A program made the translations under genes and the position numbers. 41,728 bases of DNA from Actinacidiphila acidipaludis (lineage in GTDB: Bacteria; Actinomycetota; Actinomycetes; Streptomycetales; Streptomycetaceae): NCBI RefSeq assembly GCF_019890725.1, contig NZ_JAINZZ010000066.1:1-41728 (forward strand), written 5' to 3'. Shown one piece after another: positions 25,323 through 34,395 of this stretch. A model generated the notes under the pieces. The model did no database searches and was not told the DNA's origin. It saw only the letters and a program-made list of their open reading frames with translations. Position 1 is the stretch's first letter; every line of letters starts with the position of its first letter.

Positions 25323-25649
25323 TCAGCGGCCGAGGGCCTTGCGGAGTTCCTGCTTGCTCATGCTGGAGCGGCCTTCGATGTTCTTCTTCTTGGCCTCCTC
25401 GTACAGCTGGTCCTTCGTGGGCCCCTGGGCGCCGCTGTGCGAGCGCTCGCCGCCCCGCTGCGAGGCGGACTTGGGGTCCTTGGTGGACGTGCGGCTGGAG
25501 GTGCGCGACTCACCGGAGCGCGCGCGCTCCTTGTTGACGGTCCGCGCCGCGATCTCCTTGGCGCGGCCCTCGGAGGCTCCGCGGTCCTTCGCACTGTCCT
25601 TGACGTGCTCGTACTGGCGTTCCCGCTTGGGGCTGGATCCTGCAGGCAT
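25323..25649 (-). CDS. small basic protein with Rho N-terminal/SAP-like motif
   Basis: A 108-residue hydrophilic protein. Residues 8-45 (KRERQYEHVKDSAKDRGASE, then GRAKEIAARTVNKERARSGE) match a widespread actinobacterial small-protein family often mislabelled plasmid stabilisation protein. A Ser/Thr-rich linker follows, and residues 78-108 (TKDQLYEEAKKKNIEG, then MSKQELRKALGR) form a Rho_N or SAP-like helix-extended-loop-helix that usually binds nucleic acid. Function is unknown; a DNA- or RNA-binding stress protein is a reasonable inference. The ATG at 25649 is preceded by AGGGAG. The 242 bases to the next gene hold the divergent promoters, none of which I can identify. Confidence 0.8.
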   Translation of the reverse strand: MPAGSSPKRERQYEHVKDSAKDRGASEGRAKEIAARTVNKERARSGESRTSSRTSTKDPKSASQRGGERSHSGAQGPTKDQLYEEAKKKNIEGRSSMSKQELRKALGR

Positions 25650-25891
25650 GACGGTTCTCCCTCTCTTCAGGACGGCCCCCTTGAGCGCGACTACCCGCCG
25701 ATCCGTGCCTGACTCCCACCCCATCGCGCTACGTGTCCCCCGGCCACCGGTGCGCCACCATCGGGGTCGCGGACGGCCGGGTTTCCCTGTTCGGGGGCCG
25801 GGCAGCCGTGGGGTGAGAACGAGACGCCGGGCGCGACCCGTCCGTGACGAGCGCGTCCCGGCGGAAGGACTTCTGCCCGAGAGGCATCACC

Positions 25892-26458
25892 ATGGGAGCG
25901 AACGACCTGAAGGGCCGCAGCGTCCTCGCCATCGTCAGCAACTACGGGGTGGAGCAGGACGAACTCGTCGTCCCCGTCGACCACCTCCGGGACAACGGCG
26001 CCACCGTCGATGTGGCTGCCGTCTCCGACGAGCCGGTGCAGACGCTGGTGGGCGACAAGGACCCCGGCAAGAAGGTGCACCCCACGACAACTCTGGATCA
26101 GGCCGACGCCTCGACGTACGACCTGCTGCTCATCCCCGGCGGCACGATCAACGCCGACAACCTGCGGCAGAACGAGAAGGCGGTCGAGCTCGTCCGGACG
26201 TTCGCGGAGTCGGAGCGCCCGGTCGCGGCGATCTGCCACGGGCCCTGGACGCTGGTCGAGGCCGGCGCCGTCCGCGGCAAGACCCTCACCTCGTATCCGT
26301 CGGTGCACACCGACATCGTCAACGCCGGTGGGGAGTGGCTCGACCAGTCGGTGGTCAGCGACAACACCGGGGGCTGGACCCTCGTGACGTCCCGGTCGCC
26401 GAAGGATCTCGACGATTTCCTGCGCGAGACGGAGAACGCGATCATCACCGCGCCCTGA
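25892..26458 (+). CDS. DJ-1/PfpI family protein
   Basis: A 188-residue member of the DJ-1/PfpI (YhbO/YajL) superfamily. The nucleophile elbow is AAICHGPW with Cys115 and His116, and Glu21 (YGVEQDEL) corresponds to the conserved Glu that contacts the Cys. LLIPGGTINADNLRQNEKAV is typical of the YhbO/PfpI branch. Members act as glyoxalase III, in repair of glycated proteins or nucleotides, or as stress chaperones; the precise role is debated. ATG 25892 has GAGAGG seven bases upstream; an upstream in-frame ATG lacks a good site. It is followed by a strong hairpin at 26517-26554. Confidence 0.92.
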   Translation: MGANDLKGRSVLAIVSNYGVEQDELVVPVDHLRDNGATVDVAAVSDEPVQTLVGDKDPGKKVHPTTTLDQADASTYDLLLIPGGTINADNLRQNEKAVELVRTFAESERPVAAICHGPWTLVEAGAVRGKTLTSYPSVHTDIVNAGGEWLDQSVVSDNTGGWTLVTSRSPKDLDDFLRETENAIITAP

Positions 26459-26516
26459 CGGGCGGCGGCCGTGGGTCTGCAGCCCGGGGCAACCGTCGGA
26501 CGCACCTGAACAACAC

Positions 26517-26554
26517 GAAGGGCCCGCGCACCGGATCCGGTGGGCGGGCCCTTC
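26517..26554. terminator. strong bidirectional terminator between PfpI and decarboxylase genes
   Basis: The two 19-base arms match except for one G-G mismatch: GAAGGGCCCGC pairs with GCGGGCCCTTC, and CACCGG with CCGGTG inside. On the minus strand the stem is followed by TTCGTGTTGTT-like sequence, so it should work best for the decarboxylase transcript. It lies between convergent genes. Confidence 0.85.
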
Positions 26555-26594
26555 CGTGGTCTCGGCAAGCGGCCGCGTCCGCGCCCTGGCGGCC

Positions 26595-28070
26595 TCACTC
26601 GCCGGGCGTCTCCGCCATCACCCGGAGGGTCTTCACCTCGGGGTCCGCGGCGTCGGGCACGACCATGCCGGCCTCCACGCCGCTCCGGAGGTACCGCAGC
26701 ACGGCCGCGTTGAGGCGCTCGCCGGGCAGCGCCGCCGGGATGCCGGGCGGGTACGGGGTGAGGACCTCGGCGGCCACCCGGCCCTCGGCCTGGTCCCAGG
26801 GCACGACCTCCACCGGGCCGAAGAAGGCGTCGCGGGGCAGGCACACCTGGTCGAGCCGCAGACCGTCCGGGCCGGGCACGTCGACCCCGGGCGCGGGCCG
26901 CAGCCGGCCCGCGTGCCGGGTCAGGTCCTCCAGCGCGGCGATCAGGCGCCCGGTGGACTCGTCGGTGTCGGCGTGGGTGAGCTGCGCGCTGATCCTGCGG
27001 TGGTCGGCGACGTGCAGGTTGATCCGGTGGTGTTCGCTCAGCCAGTCGGCCGCGTCGTACCCGGCGACGTGCAGCGCGGTGAGGTCGATGAAGACCTGGA
27101 GGGGGTCCATGTCGTAGGCGCGGTCCGGGCCGCAGAAGTCCTCGCGGCCGTGGACGTGCAGGCCGTCGATGGCCTCGATACGGCCGCGGACCTCCCCCGC
27201 CAGCTTCAGCGCCCGGGCGTACAGCTCGTGGCCGTGCTCGGCCATCTGCCGCCGCCAGCCGTCGAGGGCGGCGTAGAGCAGCACTGAGGGGCTGGTGGTG
27301 CCGAGCAGATCGGCCCGTGACGCCAGCGTCTCGGGGGTGATCAGATCGCCCTGCAGGTGGAAGACCGAGCCCTGTTCCAGCCCCGAGCCCATCTTGTGCA
27401 CCGACGTCACGCAGACGTCGGCGCCGGCGTTCATCGCCCAGGCGGGCAGGTCGGGATGGAAGGGCAGATGGGCGCCCCATGCCTCGTCGACGATGACGGG
27501 GACGCCGTGCTCGTGACAGACCTCGGTGATGGCCCGGAGGTCCGCGCAGGTGCCGTAGGGGGTCGGGCTGGTCACGAGGGCGCCGCGGGCGTCGGGGTGC
27601 TGGGCGAACGCCTTGCGGTAGGTCTCCGGCGCCGGCGGATGGGCCAGATGACGCTCGGGGTCCCACTGCGGGTCGACCCAGACCGGCCGGATCCCGGCGA
27701 GGATCAGTCCGGAGACCACTGCCTTGTGCGCGTCGCGCCCTACGAGCAGCTTCTCGTGCGGCCCGGCCGCCGAGAGCATGGCGGCCTTGACGGACAGCGA
27801 ACTGCCGCAGGTGGAGAAGAACGTGTGCTCGGCGCCGACCGCGTCCGCCATCAGTTCCTGGGCGCGTTCCAGCACGTGGTTGGACGACGTGCGGTCGTCC
27901 AGGCCGGCCGTGGCGAGGACGTCGGCGTGGAACACCGCGTCCCCCAGCACCTCTCTGACGCGGGGGTCGGCCCCCAGCCCCTGCTTGTGTCCTGGCGGTG
28001 TGAACGGCAACTGCCGGTCTGCCCAGTAGGCAGCGAGAGCCTCGAGTACCGGCGCCTCGGAGTGATCCAT
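26595..28070 (-). CDS. aminotransferase class I/II-fold Orn/Lys/Arg decarboxylase
   Basis: A 491-residue PLP-dependent decarboxylase of the Orn/Lys/Arg group (fold type I, close to the Bacillus SpeA/YaaO type without the large N-terminal wing domain). The PLP lysine is Lys226 in SVHKMGSG, with Asp195 and His201 in DEAWGAHLPFHP, and PGHKQG near the N-terminus (26-31). The C-terminal domain contains LTPYPPGIPAALPGE, typical of the family. Products would be cadaverine, putrescine or agmatine, giving polyamines and proton consumption; which amino acid is used is not readable. The ATG at 28070 has only a weak upstream site. The hairpin at 26517-26554 ends it. Confidence 0.92.
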   Translation of the reverse strand: MDHSEAPVLEALAAYWADRQLPFTPPGHKQGLGADPRVREVLGDAVFHADVLATAGLDDRTSSNHVLERAQELMADAVGAEHTFFSTCGSSLSVKAAMLSAAGPHEKLLVGRDAHKAVVSGLILAGIRPVWVDPQWDPERHLAHPPAPETYRKAFAQHPDARGALVTSPTPYGTCADLRAITEVCHEHGVPVIVDEAWGAHLPFHPDLPAWAMNAGADVCVTSVHKMGSGLEQGSVFHLQGDLITPETLASRADLLGTTSPSVLLYAALDGWRRQMAEHGHELYARALKLAGEVRGRIEAIDGLHVHGREDFCGPDRAYDMDPLQVFIDLTALHVAGYDAADWLSEHHRINLHVADHRRISAQLTHADTDESTGRLIAALEDLTRHAGRLRPAPGVDVPGPDGLRLDQVCLPRDAFFGPVEVVPWDQAEGRVAAEVLTPYPPGIPAALPGERLNAAVLRYLRSGVEAGMVVPDAADPEVKTLRVMAETPGE

Positions 28071-28144
28071 GCCAGGCGGCTGCCCTGGTGGGGACGGGGG
28101 AAACCCTGACGGGGCGCCCTGGGCGGCCGTGAGGGTACCCGCGT

Positions 28145-28159
28145 CAGGGGCGACCCCTG
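28145..28159 (-). terminator. hairpin after enolase-superfamily gene
   Basis: CAGGGG and CCCCTG form a perfect 6-bp stem with a three-base loop, 65 bases beyond the stop of the minus-strand gene. A second 7-bp repeat (GCCACCT 28175-28181, AGGTGGC 28198-28204) lies between them. Confidence 0.4.
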
Positions 28160-28223
28160 GCCGCGCTGCAGCGTGCCACCTGCCGCCGTCTCGCCCGAGG
28201 TGGCCGGACGGCTGCTCCCGCGT

Positions 28224-29354
28224 TCAGCTCTCGCGGTACTTCGCCGCCACGTCGGCGCGCAGTTCCAGGCCGTGGCCCGGCGCACCTCCGGCGCCGGGGC
28301 GGATCACGCCGCCGGCCGGGTCCAGCGTGCCGTCGAACAGCAGGTTCTCGATGTGGACGTGGTCGTGGAACCACTCCAGGTGGCGCAGGTTCGGCACCGC
28401 GGCCGCCGCGTGGGCGTGCAGGTGGGGGGCGCAGTGGCCGGAGATCTGCAGGCCGCGCGCCTCGGCCAGAGCCGCCGCGCGCAGCCACACCGTGACGCCG
28501 CCGCAGCGGGTGACGTCCGCCTGGAGGCAGTCCACGGCCTCCGCGGCCAGCATCTGCTCGAAGTACGACAGGGTGTAGCCGTACTCGCCGGCGGTCACGT
28601 CCGCGTGGATGCCGTCCCGTACGCGGGCGAGGCCGGCCAGGTCGTCGGACGACACCGGCTCCTCCAGCCACGTCACGTTCTCCGCGTCCAGGTGGCGACC
28701 GAGCCGGATCGCCTGCTTGGCGCTGTAGCCGCCGTTGGCGTCGACGAAGAGAGCCGCACTGTCTCCGATGGAGCGGCGGGCCGCGGTGATCCGGCGCCGG
28801 TCCCGCTCCTCCGCCTGCCCCCAGGACTCGCCGATCTTGATCTTCACCCGCGGGATACCCGACTCCTCGGCCCAGAAGCGCAGTTGGCGGTCCTGCTGCC
28901 GCTCGTCGTAGGTGGTGAAGCCGCCGCTGCCGTAGACCGGGACCTCGTCGCGGGCCGCGCCCAGCAGGTGCACCAGTGGCATGTCCAGCAGGCGCGCCTT
29001 GAGGTCCCACAGGGCGATGTCGACGGCCGAGACGGCGTGCCCGGCGATGCCCGGCCGTGCGGCGTTGCGCACGGTCCGGGTCATCGCCTCGTTGGCGGCC
29101 GGCACGTCCCAGGCGGAGCGGCCGGTGACGACGGACGCCAGGTGCGCCTCGACGACCCGGGCCGCGGCCGGTGAGCCGTAGGTCCAGCCGAGGCCGGTGG
29201 TCCCACCGGCCTCGGCCCGCACGGTCACCAGCGTGGTGGCGTCCCAGGACAGCGTGCCGTCGGCCTCCGGGGAGTCCGTGGGCACGGTGTAGATGGCCGT
29301 CGTGACGGATGTGACGGGCGGGCCCGCGTCCGCCGGTGCGTGATCGCCGGTCAC
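28224..29354 (-). CDS. enolase-superfamily enzyme, mandelate racemase subgroup
   Basis: A 376-residue member of the mandelate racemase/muconate lactonising enzyme family. The MR-type residues are present: Lys171 and Lys173 (RVKIKIG), metal ligands Asp205 (VDANGGY), Glu231 (LEEP) and Glu257 (AGEYGY), and the Asp280/His307 dyad (QAD, SGHCAPH). The KxK base and the Asp-His dyad permit epimerisation or dehydration of sugar acids or other alpha-hydroxy acids. No specific substrate can be assigned. The GTG at 29354 overlaps the stop of the ThDP enzyme upstream (GTGA), so the two are translationally coupled, which suggests consecutive steps. Confidence 0.9.
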   Translation of the reverse strand: MTGDHAPADAGPPVTSVTTAIYTVPTDSPEADGTLSWDATTLVTVRAEAGGTTGLGWTYGSPAAARVVEAHLASVVTGRSAWDVPAANEAMTRTVRNAARPGIAGHAVSAVDIALWDLKARLLDMPLVHLLGAARDEVPVYGSGGFTTYDERQQDRQLRFWAEESGIPRVKIKIGESWGQAEERDRRRITAARRSIGDSAALFVDANGGYSAKQAIRLGRHLDAENVTWLEEPVSSDDLAGLARVRDGIHADVTAGEYGYTLSYFEQMLAAEAVDCLQADVTRCGGVTVWLRAAALAEARGLQISGHCAPHLHAHAAAAVPNLRHLEWFHDHVHIENLLFDGTLDPAGGVIRPGAGGAPGHGLELRADVAAKYRES

Positions 29355-31174
29355 GCCTCGTCCCCGGCGCCGGGCCGGTCGTCGCGGTGGCGGTGCCCCG
29401 GCAGCATCTCCTGGATCTTCGCCTTCACGCCCTGCCGGACCATGCCCGCCGTGTCCGGGTCGCCCTGGAGCACGGCCGAGGCGGCCGCCTCGATCTGGTC
29501 CCAGGTGGCGTGCGGCGGGATGGGCGGCACGGCCGGGTCGGTGCGGAAGTCGATGACGAACGGCCGGTCGGCGGAGAGCGCCTGCTTCCAGGCGCTCTGG
29601 ACCGCGCCGGGCTCCTCGACCCGCACGCCGCCCAGGCCGATGGAGCGGGCGAAGTCGGCGTAGGGCACGTCGGGGATGCCCTGCGAGGGCAGGAACTGCG
29701 GGGCGCCCTCCATGGCCCGCATCTCCCAGGTGACCTGGTTGAGGTCCTGGTTGTTGAGCACCGCGACGATCATCCGCGGGTCCTTCCAGTCCCGCCAGTA
29801 CTTGGCCGCGGTGACCAGCTCGCCCATGCCGTTCATCTGCATGGCGCCGTCGCCCACGATGGCCAGAGCGGGCCGGTCGGGGTGGGCGAACTTCGCCCCG
29901 ATGACGTACGGGACGCCCGGACCCATCGTCGCGAGCGTGCCCGACAGCGAGCCGCGCATGGCGCCCCGGAACCGCAGGTGCCGGGCGTACCAGTTGGCGG
30001 CGGACCCGGAGTCGGCGGCCAGGATGATGTCCTGGGGCAGCAGTTCGTCGAGCGCGTGCACCACGTACTCGGGGTTGATCGGGTCGGCGTCCACGGACGC
30101 CCGGCGCTGCATGACCTCCCACCAGCGCGCGGTGTTCTTCTCGATCTCCTTGCGCCACCCGCCGTGCTTCTTGGCCTTCAGCTTCGGCAGCAGGCGCTTG
30201 AGGGTGGCGGCGGCGTCGCCGACCAGGTTGACCTCGAACGGGTAGCGCATGCCGATCATGAACGGGTCGGCGTCGATCTGCACCGCGCGGGCCTGCCCGA
30301 ACTCCGGCAGGAACTGGGTGTACGGGAAGCTGGAACCGATCACCAGCAGGGTGTCGCAGTCGCGCATCATCTCGTACGAGGCGCGGGTGCCGAGCAGTCC
30401 GATGGAACCGGTCACATAGGGCAGGTCGTCCGGCAGGACGTCCTTGCCCAGCAGGGCCTTGGCCACACCGGCGCCGAGGGTGTCGGCGGCCTGCTCGACC
30501 TCGGCGCGCGCGCCACGCGCACCCTGGCCGACCAGGATCGCGACCTTCTCCCCCGCGTTCAGCACCTCGGCCGCGCGGTGCAGGTCGGCGTCCGCCGGCT
30601 CCGGCGCGTAGTCGGCCATGCCCAGGCTGGAGGGGACCATCTTGAACGCGTGCGTCGGCGGGCTGTAGTCCAGCTCCTGGACGTCGGCGGGGATGATGAT
30701 CGCGGTGACGGTGTGCCGCGCGTACGCGGTGCGGATCGCCCGGTCGAGCACGTTCGGCAGCTGCTCGGGGACGGTCACGGTCTCGCAGAACTCGGAGGCG
30801 ACGTCCTTGTAGAGGCTCGCCAGGTCCACTTCCTGCTGGTAACTGCCGCCCATGGCGCTGCGGTTGGTCTGTCCGACGATGGCGACCACCGGCACGTGGT
30901 CGAGCTTGGCGTCGTACAGGCCGTTGAGCAGGTGGATGGCGCCCGGTCCGGAGGTCGCCGCGCAGACGCCGACCTTGCCGGAGAACTTGGCGTAGCCGAC
31001 GGCTTCGAAGGCCGCCATCTCCTCGTGCCGTGCCTGGATGAAGCGGGGCTTGTCCTCGGCCCGGCCCCATGCGGCGAGCAGGCCGTTGATGCCGTCGCCC
31101 GCGTAGGCGAAGACCTGCTCGACGCCCCATTCGCGCAGGCGCTGCAAGATATAGTCGGAAACCTTGATCGACAC
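29351..31174 (-). CDS. ThDP-requiring enzyme, pyruvate oxidase/PoxB-like
   Basis: A 607-residue enzyme with the three-domain ThDP architecture: N-terminal PYR domain with catalytic Glu51 (ARHEEMAAFEA), central domain near 195-335 (VAILVGQGARGA, GSIGLLGT), and PP domain with the cofactor motif GDGAMQMNG (441-449) and NNQDLNQ (474-480). It resembles pyruvate dehydrogenase (quinone) and related enzymes, which decarboxylate a 2-oxo acid; oxidation to acetate with electrons to quinone is the likely type (inference). The GTG at 31174 has AAAGGAA six bases upstream. It is coupled to the enolase-superfamily gene downstream and lies 98 bases after the D-2-hydroxyacid dehydrogenase gene. Confidence 0.9.
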   Translation of the reverse strand: MSIKVSDYILQRLREWGVEQVFAYAGDGINGLLAAWGRAEDKPRFIQARHEEMAAFEAVGYAKFSGKVGVCAATSGPGAIHLLNGLYDAKLDHVPVVAIVGQTNRSAMGGSYQQEVDLASLYKDVASEFCETVTVPEQLPNVLDRAIRTAYARHTVTAIIIPADVQELDYSPPTHAFKMVPSSLGMADYAPEPADADLHRAAEVLNAGEKVAILVGQGARGARAEVEQAADTLGAGVAKALLGKDVLPDDLPYVTGSIGLLGTRASYEMMRDCDTLLVIGSSFPYTQFLPEFGQARAVQIDADPFMIGMRYPFEVNLVGDAAATLKRLLPKLKAKKHGGWRKEIEKNTARWWEVMQRRASVDADPINPEYVVHALDELLPQDIILAADSGSAANWYARHLRFRGAMRGSLSGTLATMGPGVPYVIGAKFAHPDRPALAIVGDGAMQMNGMGELVTAAKYWRDWKDPRMIVAVLNNQDLNQVTWEMRAMEGAPQFLPSQGIPDVPYADFARSIGLGGVRVEEPGAVQSAWKQALSADRPFVIDFRTDPAVPPIPPHATWDQIEAAASAVLQGDPDTAGMVRQGVKAKIQEMLPGHRHRDDRPGAGDEA

Positions 31175-31272
31175 GGAAGTTCCTTTCTCTGCGCCGCGTC
31201 CGGGGCGGTCACGCGGTCGGTTCGGCTGATGGCGGGAGGTGGCGCTGTGGGTTCACGACGGCCGGCACCTCG

Positions 31273-34200
31273 TCAGCGCCGGAGCTTGCGCAGGGCCAGG
31301 TAGGCGCCGCCCGCGGTCGAGCCCGCCGCCGCCAGGGCCACGCCGGCCGTGGTGAGGCGGGTGCGCAGGGCGGACGGTTCCGGCGGGCGGTCGGCCGCCT
31401 TCTCGGGGTGGTCGGCGGGTGCGGGCCCGTCGAGGCCGATCGCGAGGACTTCGGCGAGATGCAGGGCGCGGCGGCCGGTGCCGCCCTGCTCGATCTGGGT
31501 GCGGCAGCTGAAGCCGTCGGCGATCACCATCGCGCTCGGCGCGGCCTCGCGGACCGCCGGGAGCACGCCCAGCTCCCCGATGGCCATGGAGAGTTCTCCG
31601 TGGCCGCGTTCGAACCCGAAGTTGCCGGCCAGGCCGCAGCAGCCCTCGTCGAGCACGTCGGCGTCGATGCCGGCGCGGCGCATCAGTTCGCGGTCGGCGT
31701 CGAACTTGGTGACGGCGTGCTGGTGGCAGTGCGTCTGCACGGTGGCGGCCCGGGTCAGGGAGGGCGGCGACCAGCCGTCCGGCGCGTGGTTCAGCAGCAG
31801 TTCGGAGAACGTCAGGAACTGCCCGGAGAGGCGCTGGATGTCCTGGTCGTCGGGCATCAGCTCCGGTGCGTCGGCGCGGAAGACGGCCGTGCACGACGGT
31901 TCGAGGCCGACGATCGGCGTGCCGGCCTCGATCCACGGCCGCAGCACCTGCACGGTGCGTTTGAGGATGCGCTCGGCGGCGCCCAGTTGACCGGTGGAGA
32001 TCCAGGTGAGGCCGCAGCACACGGACTGCTGGGGCACGGCGACGTGGAAGCCGGCGTCTTCCAGCACCCGCACCGCCGACCTGGCGACGGACGGGTGGAA
32101 GTAGGTGCTGAAGGTGTCCGGCCAGATCACGACGGTGCGCGGGTCGGACGGATCGGGCTCCGGCATGTTCCGGTCCTGCCACCACTGCGTGAACGACTGC
32201 GGGGCGAACAACGGGGCGTCGCGGTCGGCGACTCCGGCGAGCCGCTTGCCGAGCGCGGCGATGCCCGGGGCGTGCAGCAGCGTGTTGACCGCGCGCGGGG
32301 CGATCTGGGCGGCGCGTGCCCACAACGGCAGCCAGCCCAGGGCATAGTGCGCGAGCGGACGCAGCCGGCCCTCGTAGTGGTGGGAGAGGAACTCGGCCTT
32401 GTAGGTGGCCATGTCGACGCCCACCGGGCAGTCGGACTTGCAGCCCTTGCAGGCCAGGCAGAGGTCCAGCGCGTCCTTGACCTCTTTCGAGCGCCAGCCG
32501 TCGGACACCGGCGAGTCCTTGTGGCCGCCGATCATCTCGAACAGCAGTCGCGCCCGGCCGCGGGTGGAATGCTCCTCCTCGCCGGTCGCCCGGTACGAGG
32601 GGCACATCACGCCGCCCTGGTGGGTACGGCAGTTGCCGATGCCGACACACCGCATGACGGCCTGGTTGAAGGAGTGGTCGTCCTCGGGGTAGCCGAAGCG
32701 GGCGTCGGAGTCGTCGCGTGGGCGCCACTCGGGGCCCAACCGCAGGTTCTCGTCGGCGCGGTGGGGCGCGACCACCTTGCCGGGGTTCATCCGGTCGTCC
32801 GGGTCGAAGAGTGCCTTCAGCTTGCCGAACGCGGTGACGAGCGGGTCGCCGAACATCTTCGGCAGCAGCTCGCCGCGCGCCTGCCCGTCGCCGTGCTCGC
32901 CGGACAGCGAACCGCCGTACGACACGACGAGGTCGGCCGCCTGCTGCAGGAACTCGTGGAAGTGCGCGACCCCTTCGGCGGTGCGCAGGCCGAACGGGAT
33001 GCGCGTGTGCACGCAGCCCTGTCCGAAGTGGCCGTACAGCGACGGGTGGTCGTAGTCGAAGCGGTCGAACAGCTTCTTGAGGTCGCGCAGATAGTCGCCG
33101 AGCCGCTCGGGCGGCACCGCCGAGTCCTCCCAGCCCTCCCAGGTCTCCCGGCCGTCCGGGGGGCGGGCGGTGACGCCGAGGCCCGCCTCGCGCGCCCTGA
33201 GCATCCGCTGCTCGCGTTCGGAGTCGTCGGACAGGGCCACGTTCGGGTCGTCGGTGGACTTCTTCAGCGCGCGCAGCAGGTCGTGCGCCTGCCGGTCGGC
33301 CTCGTCCTGGTCGTCCCCGGTGAACTGCATCAGCAGCCAGCTGCCGCCCTCGGGGAAGGTCCGCAGCGACTCCAGGTGGCTGCCCTCCTCCCGCATGAGC
33401 TGGGCCATACGGTCGTCGAGGGCCTCCAGTTGGGCCGGGTCGCTGTGTTCGAGGATGCGGGAGACGTCGTCGGCCGCGGCGCAGATGTCGGGGTAGCCGA
33501 GGATGAGCATGGCGTCGGCGGCGGGGACGGGCACCAGCTCCAGTTCGGCGCGCAGGACGGTGACGAGCGTGCCCTCGCTGCCGACCAGGCCGCGGGCGAC
33601 GTTGAAGCCCTTCTCCGGCAGCAGGTCGTCGAGGTTGTACCCGGACACCCTGCGGGGGATCTGCGGGTATCCGCGGCGGATCTCGCCGAGGTACTGGTCG
33701 GTGATGTTCCGCATGCCGGCGTACAGTTCGGCCCGCCGGTCGCCGAGCGCGGTGATCGCGTCGTACTCCTCGGTGGAGGTCGGGCCGACCCAGCATCGCA
33801 CCCCGTCGTAGGTGAGGATCTCCATCCGGCGGACGTTGTCCACGGTCTTGCCGTAGGCCTGGGCGGACGCGCCGCAGGAGTTGTTGCCGATCATGCCGCC
33901 GAGGGTGCAGTGGCTGTGCGTGGACGGCTTGGGCCCGAACTTCAGTCCGCACGCGGCGAGTTGCCGGTTCAGCTCGTCCAGGACGATGCCCGGCTCGACG
34001 ATGCAGGTACGCGCCTCGGGATCGACGGACACCAGGTTGTCGCAGTACTTCGTCCAGTCGATGACGACCGCGGTGTTGGTGCACTGGCCGCCCAGGCTCG
34101 TGCCGCCGCCGCGGGACAGAACGGGCGCTCCGAACCGGGCGCACACGGCGACGGCCGTCGCCCCGGCGTCGATGTTGTACGGCACGACGACGCCGATGGG

Positions 34201-34350
34201 GACCTGGCGGTAGTTGGAACCGTCGGTGGCGTAGGCCCCGCGACTCCCGGCGTCGAATCTCACCTCGCCCTCCACCTCGTCCCTGAGGGCGGCCTCCAGG
34301 GCGGCTTCGTCCAAGTCGGCGAAGGAGGTGGACCGTTCAACAATGCTCAT
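31273..34350 (-). CDS. YdiJ-like FAD/Fe-S D-2-hydroxyacid dehydrogenase
   Basis: A 1025-residue fusion. Residues about 40-260 form a FAD-binding PCMH domain (VVVPYNIDAGATAVAVCARF, SRGGGTSLGGQCT, GGMIGNNSCGAS), followed by an FAD-oxidase C-terminal domain to about 530 with GSLSGEHGDG. Next come [4Fe-4S] ligands near 565-580 (GNCRTHQGGVMCPSYR) and 630-645 (CLACKGCKSDCPVG), then two CCG domains (CCGLTW near 777, CCGLAGNFG near 902). The order and length match E. coli YdiJ, a D-2-hydroxyglutarate dehydrogenase, and the D-lactate dehydrogenase group. A C-terminal hydrophobic helix followed by LRKLRR suggests membrane attachment. The ATG has GGAAGG seven bases upstream. The upstream region contains tandem repeats. 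Confidence 0.93.
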   Translation of the reverse strand: MSIVERSTSFADLDEAALEAALRDEVEGEVRFDAGSRGAYATDGSNYRQVPIGVVVPYNIDAGATAVAVCARFGAPVLSRGGGTSLGGQCTNTAVVIDWTKYCDNLVSVDPEARTCIVEPGIVLDELNRQLAACGLKFGPKPSTHSHCTLGGMIGNNSCGASAQAYGKTVDNVRRMEILTYDGVRCWVGPTSTEEYDAITALGDRRAELYAGMRNITDQYLGEIRRGYPQIPRRVSGYNLDDLLPEKGFNVARGLVGSEGTLVTVLRAELELVPVPAADAMLILGYPDICAAADDVSRILEHSDPAQLEALDDRMAQLMREEGSHLESLRTFPEGGSWLLMQFTGDDQDEADRQAHDLLRALKKSTDDPNVALSDDSEREQRMLRAREAGLGVTARPPDGRETWEGWEDSAVPPERLGDYLRDLKKLFDRFDYDHPSLYGHFGQGCVHTRIPFGLRTAEGVAHFHEFLQQAADLVVSYGGSLSGEHGDGQARGELLPKMFGDPLVTAFGKLKALFDPDDRMNPGKVVAPHRADENLRLGPEWRPRDDSDARFGYPEDDHSFNQAVMRCVGIGNCRTHQGGVMCPSYRATGEEEHSTRGRARLLFEMIGGHKDSPVSDGWRSKEVKDALDLCLACKGCKSDCPVGVDMATYKAEFLSHHYEGRLRPLAHYALGWLPLWARAAQIAPRAVNTLLHAPGIAALGKRLAGVADRDAPLFAPQSFTQWWQDRNMPEPDPSDPRTVVIWPDTFSTYFHPSVARSAVRVLEDAGFHVAVPQQSVCCGLTWISTGQLGAAERILKRTVQVLRPWIEAGTPIVGLEPSCTAVFRADAPELMPDDQDIQRLSGQFLTFSELLLNHAPDGWSPPSLTRAATVQTHCHQHAVTKFDADRELMRRAGIDADVLDEGCCGLAGNFGFERGHGELSMAIGELGVLPAVREAAPSAMVIADGFSCRTQIEQGGTGRRALHLAEVLAIGLDGPAPADHPEKAADRPPEPSALRTRLTTAGVALAAAGSTAGGAYLALRKLRR

Positions 34351-34354
34351 TACT

Positions 34355-34392
34355 GGCCTTCCGGGTGCGCTGCTGGGCCTTCCGGGTGCGCT
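34355..34392. repeat. 17-bp direct repeat, 21-bp period
   Basis: GGCCTTCCGGGTGCGCT occurs at 34355-34371 and again at 34376-34392. The first copy overlaps the ribosome-binding region of the minus-strand YdiJ-like gene, as its complement carries GGAAGG. Confidence 0.8.
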
Positions 34393-34395
34393 CGC

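Noticed and set aside
22148..25537. 1129-codon open frame on the plus strand opposite fdhA
   Set aside because: It is the antisense shadow of a GC-rich gene; composition is Val/Arg/Gly/Asp-heavy with no domain, while the minus strand has a full formate dehydrogenase.
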